A stretch of DNA of 32,710 nt from Peptococcaceae bacterium (GTDB lineage Bacteria; Bacillota; Peptococcia; DRI-13; PHAD01), in contig JANLFJ010000035.1 of NCBI GenBank assembly GCA_024655825.1, forward strand, positions 1 to 32,710, written 5' to 3'. The notes beneath the pieces are model-generated. The model was not told the DNA's origin, searched no databases, and worked only from the letters and a program-made list of their open reading frames with translations. Within the stretch, counting starts at the first letter, position 1. Every line of letters starts with the position of its first letter. Positions 25,951 to 32,710 of the stretch are shown here, in pieces. The position numbers and the translations under genes were made by a program.

Positions 25951-27228
25951 TTATTGCTGCACAATCACCGCAACCCCGTCCGGGATAACGGTTACCTTGG
26001 CCCGGTCATCGCCAACCATTTTCCCGGCCATTTCCAGCGCCGCCGCCAGCGAAGGCGCCCATTTCATGTGCATGTCTTCGACCATTTCCCGCGGGGCGTC
26101 CGTCACCATGATCACCCGGTGTTTCAAGAGGACCCGGGCCAGGATTTGCGATTCCCACTGGTCGGGAACCGTTTCGCTTGCTCCGCGCCTGATGATGTCG
26201 TCCATGACCTCCCGCACTTCTTTGGCCTGGGCAAAGGTGCGGTAGAACCCCTCCCCGCCGTGCCCGTCGCTGCACTGCGAAGCCACGATAATGACCCCGC
26301 CTTCCTTGCAGGTAGCCTCGGCCGCCGTCATGCTCTTGACGGACTGGTAAATGTTCTGGTCAAGCGGGTAGCCGCCGTTGGTCGTAACGACGATTTCCGC
26401 CGGGGCGGCTTTGACCCCGGCCAGCTCGTTAACAAACCGGCAGCCTTCCTCGTGCGCCTTTTCAAAATCGCCGGCAAAAGCCTTTATCACCTTCTTCTCC
26501 GCGTTGATCACCACGTTCAGGATGAATTTCAGCCCTGCCGCCCGGGCGGCGTAAACCATATCCGCATGGATGGGATTCCCTTCGAGTATGCCGGTGCGTG
26601 ATTTTTCGTGGGCGATGAACTGCGCGCAGTGATTGGCCAGGATGGTATCCTTGCTGGCGATGCCGGGAAGCACGCTTTTTCTGCCCCCGGAAAAACCGGC
26701 AAAGAAGTGGGGCTCGATGAATCCTTCCGCCGCCAGCAGGTCAGCATCCTTCACCAGCCGGTTAAGCAGCAGGGCGCCGCCGGAGGGAAGGGTCCCCAGG
26801 TTTACCATGTCTTCTTCCCGGAAGGCGTTATGTATGACAATGCGTTCATTCTCCACGATCGAATCACCGTACTTTTGCCGCAGTTCGCTTTCCGTGGTAG
26901 GCCGGTGATAACCGGTGGCTACCAGGATAGTAATCTCCGCTCCCGCATTTCCTTTCTTGACCTCTTCCAGCAAAAGCGGCATCGTGACATGACTGGGCAC
27001 GGGGCGGGTGTGGTCGCTGGAGATTATCACCACCTTCTTCTTCCCTTTGGCCAGTTCACGCAGGGGCAAAGAAGCGATGGGGTTGTCAAGGGCTTTTGCC
27101 ACCAGCGCCGTTTCCGTGTCTTCCGGCTGGTATTCATGGGCCCTGGACACAAGAAGTCCTGCGATCCGCTCATCCGGAATTTCCAGGCTCAAACTACCCG
27201 GACCATATGGCAGGCTCACCTTTGCCAT
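25951..27228 (-). CDS. larA: Nickel-dependent lactate racemase LarA
   Basis: LarA interconverts D- and L-lactate so that both isomers can feed one dehydrogenase. The 425-residue protein keeps the residues known from Lactobacillus plantarum LarA at the same numbers: Asp72 and Arg75 (SDHTRPVPSH), His108 (VATGYH), His174 (EPHFFAG), Lys184 (SGGRKS, which tethers the nickel-pincer cofactor) and His200. The DUF2088 N-terminal and C-terminal LarA domains are both complete. The start follows AAGGAGGTG. Cofactor synthesis genes larB, larC and larE are not in this window and must be elsewhere if the enzyme is active. By position it is lctE of the A. woodii operon. Confidence 0.93.
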   Translation of the reverse strand: MAKVSLPYGPGSLSLEIPDERIAGLLVSRAHEYQPEDTETALVAKALDNPIASLPLRELAKGKKKVVIISSDHTRPVPSHVTMPLLLEEVKKGNAGAEITILVATGYHRPTTESELRQKYGDSIVENERIVIHNAFREEDMVNLGTLPSGGALLLNRLVKDADLLAAEGFIEPHFFAGFSGGRKSVLPGIASKDTILANHCAQFIAHEKSRTGILEGNPIHADMVYAARAAGLKFILNVVINAEKKVIKAFAGDFEKAHEEGCRFVNELAGVKAAPAEIVVTTNGGYPLDQNIYQSVKSMTAAEATCKEGGVIIVASQCSDGHGGEGFYRTFAQAKEVREVMDDIIRRGASETVPDQWESQILARVLLKHRVIMVTDAPREMVEDMHMKWAPSLAAALEMAGKMVGDDRAKVTVIPDGVAVIVQQ

Positions 27229-27251
27229 CTCGATACACCTCCTTCCTACCT

Positions 27252-28667
27252 TTACATCTCGAAAATTTTTCCGGGATTCATGATGTTGTTGGGATCAAAG
27301 GCACGCTTTATCTTTCTCATCAGGTCTATTTCGTCAGGCCCGTAAAACAGGTGGATATACTTTTTCCTTTTCGAGCCGATCCCGTGCTCGCCGCTGATGG
27401 TGCCGCCGAGTTTTTTGGTGGCCTGGTAAAGTTCCAGCAGGGCTTCGTCTTCGCTCTTGTACCATTCTTCCATGGTGCTTGCCGGGTTCTTGACCAGGGT
27501 GGCGTGAAGGTTCCCGTCACCAGCATGGCCGTAAACGGGGATCTGCAGGCCGTACTTTTGGGAAATCCTCTCTATCTCCGGCATCAGGTCGGGAATGGCG
27601 GCAATGGGAACCACAATATCCTCAAGGCTCTGGTGGGGGCTGAAAACTTTAAAAGCTTCCGCGATGTTCCTCCTGACGCTCCAGACCCTCTCCTGGGTTG
27701 TCTTGTTATCGGCAACGTACACCTCGATTGCCCCTCCCTGCAAGCACAACTCGCCGATGGTCTCCGCATCGTCTTCCACCTGCCCGGCCCGGTTGCCGTC
27801 CACCTCAAGCAGAAGCATGGCCCCGCAGTTTTCGTAAGGCAGTTTTTCGTTGAGGTAACGGCAAGAAGTCTGCACGGACAGTTTATCCATAAACTCGATG
27901 GAGGTGGGTATAACCCTTCCTTTGGTCATGATCTCCGGGACCATGGCTATGGCGGTTTTGACGTCCTCAAAAAGCGCCAGCAGGTTTACCCTCACCGTGG
28001 GGAGGGGAAGAAGCTTGATCACGGCCTTGGTCACTATCCCCAGCGTTCCTTCCGAGCCGACAATGAGCTGCTTGATGTCATACCCGGTCACGTCCTTCAC
28101 CAGCTTGCCGCCGAAACTGACTATCTCCCCGGTGGGCGTAACGAATTCCAGTCCCATGATATAACGCCCGGTGACCCCGTACTTTACCGCCTTGCCGCCG
28201 CCGGCGTTTTCAGCGATGTTGCCGCCAAGGTAACATGTTTCCAGGCTCATGGGGTACCCCGCAAAAAACAGCCCTCTTTCAGCAACCATGGCATTAACTT
28301 CGTTTGTAACCACGCCGGGTTCTAGAACCATCATCATGTTGTCGTAATCTATTTCCAGCACCCGGTTCATTTTTTCAAAGGAAATGACAATCCCGCCGTG
28401 TTCGGGAATGGCGCCTCCCGAAAGACCGCTGCCGGCGCCCCGCGGGGTGATTGGTATCAGTTCCCTGTTGGCAAGCCTGACAATTTCCGCAATCTCCTCC
28501 GCACTCCTTGGCGTTACCACCACTTCAGGCATGCGGGCGTACTGGCTCACCGGGGTTTCGTCGTGTGAATAGGCTTCCAGCTTTTCCTCGTCGGTAATGA
28601 CATTCTTCTCGCCCACAATCGCGCCGAGCCGGGCTATGACCTCTTTGGTCACCGGGTTGTATTTCAT
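27252..28667 (-). CDS. lctD: FAD-linked lactate dehydrogenase, Etf-coupled (LctD/GlcD family)
   Basis: This enzyme oxidises lactate to pyruvate and delivers electrons to the EtfAB pair encoded upstream. The 471-residue protein has an FAD_binding_4 domain ([13 protein letters not shown] near residue 75, then [19 protein letters not shown]) and an FAD-oxidase C-terminal domain with [13 protein letters not shown] and [10 protein letters not shown]. The length fits GlcD/LctD proteins, and no iron-sulfur domain is fused. I chose the ATG at 28667, which follows AGGAGG and overlaps the etfA stop by 4 nt. Neighbouring etfB, etfA, racemase and permease genes make a lactate rather than glycolate substrate most likely. 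Confidence 0.92.
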   Translation of the reverse strand: MKYNPVTKEVIARLGAIVGEKNVITDEEKLEAYSHDETPVSQYARMPEVVVTPRSAEEIAEIVRLANRELIPITPRGAGSGLSGGAIPEHGGIVISFEKMNRVLEIDYDNMMMVLEPGVVTNEVNAMVAERGLFFAGYPMSLETCYLGGNIAENAGGGKAVKYGVTGRYIMGLEFVTPTGEIVSFGGKLVKDVTGYDIKQLIVGSEGTLGIVTKAVIKLLPLPTVRVNLLALFEDVKTAIAMVPEIMTKGRVIPTSIEFMDKLSVQTSCRYLNEKLPYENCGAMLLLEVDGNRAGQVEDDAETIGELCLQGGAIEVYVADNKTTQERVWSVRRNIAEAFKVFSPHQSLEDIVVPIAAIPDLMPEIERISQKYGLQIPVYGHAGDGNLHATLVKNPASTMEEWYKSEDEALLELYQATKKLGGTISGEHGIGSKRKKYIHLFYGPDEIDLMRKIKRAFDPNNIMNPGKIFEM

Positions 28668-29674
28668 TTTTTCACGACCTCCTTCTTCAACCTCTCGCAC
28701 AGGGCAGGTACCACTGCAAAGAGATCGCCGGCGATCCCGAAATCAGCCACCTTGAAAATGGCGGCATCAGGGTCCTTATTAATAGCCACAATGGTATCCG
28801 CGGTTTTCATTCCGGCCAGGTGCTGGATAGCGCCGGAAATACCGGCGGCAATGTATAGTTTGGGGGTAACCGTTTTCCCGCTGAGCCCTACCTGGTGGGG
28901 ATAAGACATCCAGCCCCGGTCGACAACCTCCCTGGAGCAGCCCACCACGCCACCCAGCAGCCCGGCAAGCCTTTTGAGGAGTTCAACGTTTTCCGCCTTT
29001 TTCAGGCCTTTGCCGCCTGAAACGATGATGTCGGCATCCTGGAGGTTGACATCTTCTCCTTCAACACGGCGAAAACCCACGCGTTCCACCCGGCCGTCGA
29101 GCCAGTCGATATTGAAATCCACCCGCACAATTTCCCCTGTTCTCCGTTCATCTCTCGCTGCCGGCCTGGTGGACCTGGGTCTAACCGTGGCCATCTGCGG
29201 CCTGTGCTCCGGCGTCTTGATTGTGGCCATAATATTGCCGCCGATAGCCGGCCTTGTTTGCAGCAGATTCCCCGTTTCCTCTTCAATATCCAGTTCGGTG
29301 CAGTCCGCAGTAAGGCCCGCCTTGACCCTCACGGCCACGTAAGGCATCAGCGTCCTGCCGCTGGAGGTGGCTCCGGCGAGTATAATTTCGGGCCTGTACT
29401 TGTTGATCAGGTTTACCAGAACATTTGCGTAATTCTCGACAATAAAGTGTTCCAGGAAAGGATGGGTTACCAGGTAAACCTTATCCGCACCGCGCAGGAT
29501 CAATTCCCTGACCTCGCTTTCCTGTAGAGGGTAACCCATTAAAACCGAAATGAGTTCTGTCCCCAGTTTATCCGCCAGTTTCCTTGCCCTGGCCAGGAGT
29601 TCGAAAGATACCGTTTTCACCCTGCCCTGACCGGCTTCGGCGATAGTCCACACACTGTTATAGTTCAACTTCAT
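28664..29674 (-). CDS. etfA: Electron transfer flavoprotein alpha subunit (LctC)
   Basis: This subunit carries FAD and pairs with EtfB to accept electrons from lactate dehydrogenase. The 336 residues have the N-terminal alpha/beta domain with [11 protein letters not shown] (Arg108) and the C-terminal FAD domain, including [11 protein letters not shown] near 220 and the Etf-alpha signature [16 protein letters not shown] at 273-288. Unlike LctC of A. woodii as I recall it, there is no N-terminal ferredoxin-like domain with Cys ligands. The Shine-Dalgarno GGAGGG sits only about 1 nt from the ATG; a TTG two codons later is better spaced. The stop overlaps the dehydrogenase start by 4 nt. Confidence 0.95.
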   Translation of the reverse strand: MKLNYNSVWTIAEAGQGRVKTVSFELLARARKLADKLGTELISVLMGYPLQESEVRELILRGADKVYLVTHPFLEHFIVENYANVLVNLINKYRPEIILAGATSSGRTLMPYVAVRVKAGLTADCTELDIEEETGNLLQTRPAIGGNIMATIKTPEHRPQMATVRPRSTRPAARDERRTGEIVRVDFNIDWLDGRVERVGFRRVEGEDVNLQDADIIVSGGKGLKKAENVELLKRLAGLLGGVVGCSREVVDRGWMSYPHQVGLSGKTVTPKLYIAAGISGAIQHLAGMKTADTIVAINKDPDAAIFKVADFGIAGDLFAVVPALCERLKKEVVKK

Positions 29675-29680
29675 CCCTCC

Positions 29681-30487
29681 TTACGCCAACAATTCTTTTT
29701 TTTGCAAAAACTCGACCAGCTGCTCAACGGCCTCCTGCAGGCTGTCCTCGTCCTGGGCTTTCAGCAGGACGCCCTTCCTGGCAACCTTGGGAGATTCAAT
29801 TTTGACAACCCTGGTGGGCGAACCCTTTAACCCGATTCTCGTCGCCTCAATACCTATTACCCCGGCATCCCACACCGGGATGTTCTTCGCCCTGGCGGCC
29901 TTTTTCCCTCTCAGGGTGGGAAGACGGGGATCGCTTATTTCCTTTACTACCGTGAGAACAGCCGGAAGAGGAAGGCGAAGCATTTCATATCCTTCTTCCA
30001 CCAGGCGCTCCACAACGATCCTGCCTTCATTAAGCTCGACAATCCTGCTGGTGTAAGTCGAGAGGGGCAAATTTAAAAATGAAGCCAAGCCGGGGCCAAC
30101 CTGCCCTGTATCGCCGTCGGTCGCCCGTTCGCCGGCAAGAATAATATCAATCCTCTCAATTTTTCTGACCGCCTCGGATAACGCGTATGAAGTGGCCCAC
30201 GTATCGGAACCGGAGAACTCTTTACCGCTGACCAGTATCGCCTCGTCGCACCCCATGGCCAGAGCTTCCCGCAGGGCTTTTTCCGCCGACGGAGGACCCA
30301 TGGTGATGACAGTTATCTCTCCCCCGTATTTTTCTTTCAACTGGATACCCGTCTCAATGGCGTACAAATCGAGAGGGTTAATAATGCTTTCCACACCCTC
30401 CCGGATCATCGTCCCTGTCTTTTCGTCCATCTTTACATTGCTCGTTTCAGGGACCTGCTTGATCGGAATAACAATCCTCAAAACCAA
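29681..30487 (-). CDS. etfB: Electron transfer flavoprotein beta subunit (LctB)
   Basis: The 268-residue partner of EtfA starts with IVIPIKQVPETS, the usual Etf-beta N-terminus. Residues 119-132 read GERATDGDTGQVGP. The DGDT-x-QVGP form is that seen in bifurcating Etf proteins, where this site holds a second FAD rather than AMP. The complex would therefore oxidise lactate with NAD while driving the reaction with reduced ferredoxin, as in A. woodii; that is inference from sequence and operon order. The start is TTG at 30487 behind GGAAGG; a second TTG at 30481 is possible. etfA follows 6 nt later. It is the first structural gene after the operon promoter. Confidence 0.94.
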   Translation of the reverse strand: MVLRIVIPIKQVPETSNVKMDEKTGTMIREGVESIINPLDLYAIETGIQLKEKYGGEITVITMGPPSAEKALREALAMGCDEAILVSGKEFSGSDTWATSYALSEAVRKIERIDIILAGERATDGDTGQVGPGLASFLNLPLSTYTSRIVELNEGRIVVERLVEEGYEMLRLPLPAVLTVVKEISDPRLPTLRGKKAARAKNIPVWDAGVIGIEATRIGLKGSPTRVVKIESPKVARKGVLLKAQDEDSLQEAVEQLVEFLQKKELLA

Positions 30488-30498
30488 TCACTTCCTTC

Positions 30499-30537
30499 CT
30501 AATATTCGATTAGTCTAATATTATACTGGTCCGACCG
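30499..30537 (-). promoter_or_regulatory. lct operon promoter region with FadR/GntR-type operator
   Basis: TGGT-CCG-ACC (30527-30536) is close to the TGGT-N3-ACCA core bound by FadR-subfamily regulators such as LldR and PdhR. It lies directly beside a minus-strand TATAAT (30525-30520), in the promoter spacer; the -35 is poor. CTAATATT is repeated at 30499-30506 and 30515-30522. The regulator gene lies immediately upstream. Confidence 0.55.
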
Positions 30538-30592
30538 CTTGGTATATAATATTCGTCATTAACCTTTATTTTCCTGCTAAGAAAAAAATTTT

Positions 30593-31315
30593 TTATTCCG
30601 TTTTCTCTATATTTTTCTTAATCAGGCCCTCAACATAATCAAGGTGATCCCTCATCGCCTTCATGGCTTTTTCAGAGTTTCCTTCCCGCAAGCCTTCAAA
30701 AATGCTGTAGTGCTGCCTGATAAAATTCATCATTGTTTCTCTATCGGAGACAAGTTTCGTCCTGGTGTTTTTGATGTGAAAGTCCATTGCCTGGGAAATG
30801 GCCATCATTACGTCATAAAGCACCCTGTTTTTGCTTGCCTTCGCGATCGTAAAATGAAACTTGGCGTCGGCCTTGACGCAGTGTTCCTCGTGCCCGGCGC
30901 TCTCTTCCATGATGCCGATATGCTTTTTCATCTCGGCCAGCTCTTCTTCGGTCACCCGCTCGGCAGCCAGGCGCACGCAGTCTATTTCCAGAACTCGCCT
31001 CAGCTCAAGCAGTTCCAGGGCCAGGTCGTCTTCCAGCATCAGAATGAGGGAAAGCGGCTCCAGGGCCATCCCGTTCCTGTGCTCCCGGATGAAAGTGCCC
31101 TCCCCGGGCCTGCTTTCGATCAGGCCGATCATCTCCATAACCCTGAAAGCCTCGCGGATGGAGGCCCTGCTGACATGAAACTGGCTCCTCAGTTCCCTCT
31201 CTGAAGGCAGCTTATCCCCTCTTTTGAGGCTCCCGTTGTAAATCATTTCTTTTATTTGTTCAATGACCTGCTCATACACCTTAATGTTCTTTATCGGTTT
31301 AAAGTTCTGCATCAT
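30593..31315 (-). CDS. FadR/GntR-family lactate operon regulator (LldR/LctA-like)
   Basis: This is a 240-residue regulator with an N-terminal GntR winged helix (KLPSERELRSQFHVSRASIREAFRVM, residues 36-60, then ESRPGEGTF) and a C-terminal all-helical FCD ligand domain with metal-type histidines in FHFTIAKAS and MRDHLDYV. Relatives LldR and LctA repress lactate genes until lactate binds. Its place directly before etfB, with a TGGT-N3-ACC site between, supports this role. The start follows GGAGGG; two ATG codons are adjacent, so the exact one is uncertain. purD lies 45 nt upstream on the same strand, so some transcription may come from there. Confidence 0.9.
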   Translation of the reverse strand: MMQNFKPIKNIKVYEQVIEQIKEMIYNGSLKRGDKLPSERELRSQFHVSRASIREAFRVMEMIGLIESRPGEGTFIREHRNGMALEPLSLILMLEDDLALELLELRRVLEIDCVRLAAERVTEEELAEMKKHIGIMEESAGHEEHCVKADAKFHFTIAKASKNRVLYDVMMAISQAMDFHIKNTRTKLVSDRETMMNFIRQHYSIFEGLREGNSEKAMKAMRDHLDYVEGLIKKNIEKTE

Positions 31316-31360
31316 GTTCCCTCCACCGCTGCGGTTTCCGGATCCCCCTTTTCCCTTTTC

Positions 31361-32626
31361 TTATCCCAGCGCCCTGCGGGCGATATCACTGCGAAACTGG
31401 CATCCCCAAAAGCTTATTTTCTTCACCGCCTGGTATGCCTTCTCCCGGGCTTCCGCAATATCGCGGCCCAGCGCCGTCACCGATAAAACCCGGCCCCCGG
31501 CTGTGACAACCCGGCCTTCCCGCAATGCGGTCCCGCTGTGGAAAACAACCGCCCCGCCGGCTTCCGCTTCCTCCAGCCCGCTGATGGGATAACCGGTTTT
31601 ATATTCGCCGGGATACCCGGCGGAAGCCATTACCACTGTAATGCAGGCTTCAGGTCTCCAGTTTATTTCGACCTCGTACAACCTTTCTTCCACGCAGGCC
31701 AGGATTATCTCGCCCAGGTCCGACTCCAGCCTGGGCAGGACGACCTGCGTCTCCGGGTCGCCGAAGCGGCAGTTGAACTCCAGGACTTTGGGCCCTTCCT
31801 TCGTCAGCATCAGGCCCGGGTAAAGCACACCGCGGTAAGGACGCCCTTCTTTTTCCATGGCCTTGATGACCGGCTCCAGGATCTTTTCCCTTATTTCCCG
31901 CATAAGCGGACCTGTCCCAGCCGGCACAGGAGAATACGCGCCCATGCCGCCGGTGTTCGGACCCCTGTCGCCGTCAAAAACGCGCTTGTGGTCCTGGGCG
32001 GGAACCATGGGCACGATGGTTTTACCGTCGCAAAAGGCCAGTATGCTCAGTTCTTCGCCTTCCAGGTGCTCTTCAATCACTATTTTTTCGCCCGCTTTGC
32101 CGACGGCTTTGCCTGACAGCACCTTCTCGACGGCTTCGTCCGCCTCCCCGAGCGTCGGGCAGATCAGGACTCCCTTTCCGGCAGCCAACCCGTCGGCCTT
32201 GATTACCCAGGGACCTTTCATTTCCCGGGAAAACCTCTTGGCCTTTTCCACTTCGGTAAAAACCCCGTAGCGGGCCGTAGGAATGCCGTAGCGGCTCATC
32301 AGGTCTTTGGCAAACGCCTTGCTCCCTTCGATTTCGGCAGCCGCCCGGCTTGGGCCGAACGCTTTGACGCCCTTGGCCTCCAGCTCGTCGACCAGTCCCA
32401 GGGTAAGAGGAAGCTCCGGGCCTACCACGACAAGGTCAATCGCGTTTTGCAAGGCAAATTGGACCAAGCCCGGCACATCGTCAGCCTTCAAGGGGACACA
32501 TTCGGCCAGCCGGCTTATTCCCGCATTGCCCGGAGCGCAGTAAATCGCGGATACCCTGCCGCTTTGGGCAAGTTTCCAAACCAAGGCGTGCTCGCGCCCG
32601 CCGCTTCCCACTACAAGGACTTTCAC
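31361..32626 (-). CDS. purD: Phosphoribosylamine--glycine ligase (GARS)
   Basis: PurD joins glycine to phosphoribosylamine using ATP, the second step of purine synthesis. The roughly 421-residue protein starts KVLVVGSGGREHAL and has the ATP-grasp domain with KADGLAAGKGV, the GARS signature RGPNTGGMGAYSP, and LEFNCRFGDPETQ with metal-binding residues. The C-domain ends with the usual tail. I chose the GTG at 32626, which follows GAGGGTG and gives the canonical N-terminus; further in-frame GTG and ATG codons up to 32662 are possible. Other purine genes probably lie beyond the window edge. The neighbouring lactate regulator is unrelated in pathway. Confidence 0.96.
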   Translation of the reverse strand: MKVLVVGSGGREHALVWKLAQSGRVSAIYCAPGNAGISRLAECVPLKADDVPGLVQFALQNAIDLVVVGPELPLTLGLVDELEAKGVKAFGPSRAAAEIEGSKAFAKDLMSRYGIPTARYGVFTEVEKAKRFSREMKGPWVIKADGLAAGKGVLICPTLGEADEAVEKVLSGKAVGKAGEKIVIEEHLEGEELSILAFCDGKTIVPMVPAQDHKRVFDGDRGPNTGGMGAYSPVPAGTGPLMREIREKILEPVIKAMEKEGRPYRGVLYPGLMLTKEGPKVLEFNCRFGDPETQVVLPRLESDLGEIILACVEERLYEVEINWRPEACITVVMASAGYPGEYKTGYPISGLEEAEAGGAVVFHSGTALREGRVVTAGGRVLSVTALGRDIAEAREKAYQAVKKISFWGCQFRSDIARRALG

Positions 32627-32710
32627 TCGCTTCACCCTCTTCACCGTTCCTCTCCCTAGCATGACTTTACGAAATAAATTTTTTTAGACCATTTTCACGT
32701 AATTTTAAGC

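Noticed and set aside
26608-27345. 245-codon open frame on the plus strand
   Set aside because: Antisense to larA, which keeps every catalytic residue; the plus-strand product has no recognisable motif.
27096-28325. 409-codon open frame on the plus strand
   Set aside because: It is antisense to the well-supported lactate dehydrogenase gene, shows no family likeness and arises from the codon bias of that GC-rich gene.
1-32710. CRISPR arrays, tRNA or rRNA genes, insertion sequences
   Set aside because: I saw no regularly spaced repeats, no cloverleaf-like segments and no transposase-like frames anywhere in the window.

Overview
The window looks like the chromosome of an anaerobic, lactate-using Firmicute, probably a clostridial or Peptococcaceae-type organism. 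The reasons are strong AGGAGG ribosome-binding sites, frequent TTG and GTG starts, a DUF2680 secreted protein, an OmpR/PhoR two-component pair, and a complete Etf-coupled lactate dehydrogenase operon in the gene order of the Acetobacterium woodii lct operon. I cannot name the species from the sequence alone.

Left flank (1-3903): a sensor kinase and response regulator share an operon on the minus strand. Their promoter region is divergent from a small secreted DUF2680 protein and carries a TTCACA direct repeat that looks like a regulator box. A nicotinamidase/isochorismatase-like hydrolase follows on the plus strand.

Central accessory region (about 4010-20155): the sequence is visibly more AT-rich than the flanks and holds two systems that meet tail to tail. 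On the plus strand are an XRE repressor, an ImmA/IrrE metallopeptidase and the 5' stump of a PIN-domain toxin gene. On the minus strand is a six-gene defence-like operon. It reads, in transcription order: VWA-domain protein, WYL transcription factor, a 1576-residue protein of unknown function (coiled coil plus C-terminal Cys/His cluster), a 1628-residue DEAH helicase with a DUF1998-type C-terminus, a BrxF-like protein, and a DUF6079 (PglY/BrxC-like) ATPase. The first four genes are open and closely spaced, and the helicase overlaps the giant protein by 11 nt. The last two are damaged: the BrxF-like gene lacks a proper P-loop and the DUF6079 gene has two frameshifts and a missing 3' half. The broken ends of the PIN and DUF6079 genes lie about 30 nt apart, which points to a deletion there. 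Two TGACA-N6-TGTCA palindromes, 32 nt apart, flank the -10 of the operon promoter and are the best candidate operators for the WYL protein. The operon does not match canonical BREX, DISARM or Druantia as I know them and is the most interesting content of the window.

Right flank (20160-32710, all minus strand): glmS with its terminator, a membrane diguanylate cyclase, and then the lactate operon. The lactate genes run in the order FadR-type regulator, etfB, etfA, FAD lactate dehydrogenase, LarA lactate racemase, lactate permease. A TGGT-CCG-ACC operator lies in the promoter and a strong terminator lies at the end. The operon would import lactate, interconvert its isomers and oxidise it with flavin-based electron bifurcation. 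purD lies upstream at the window edge.
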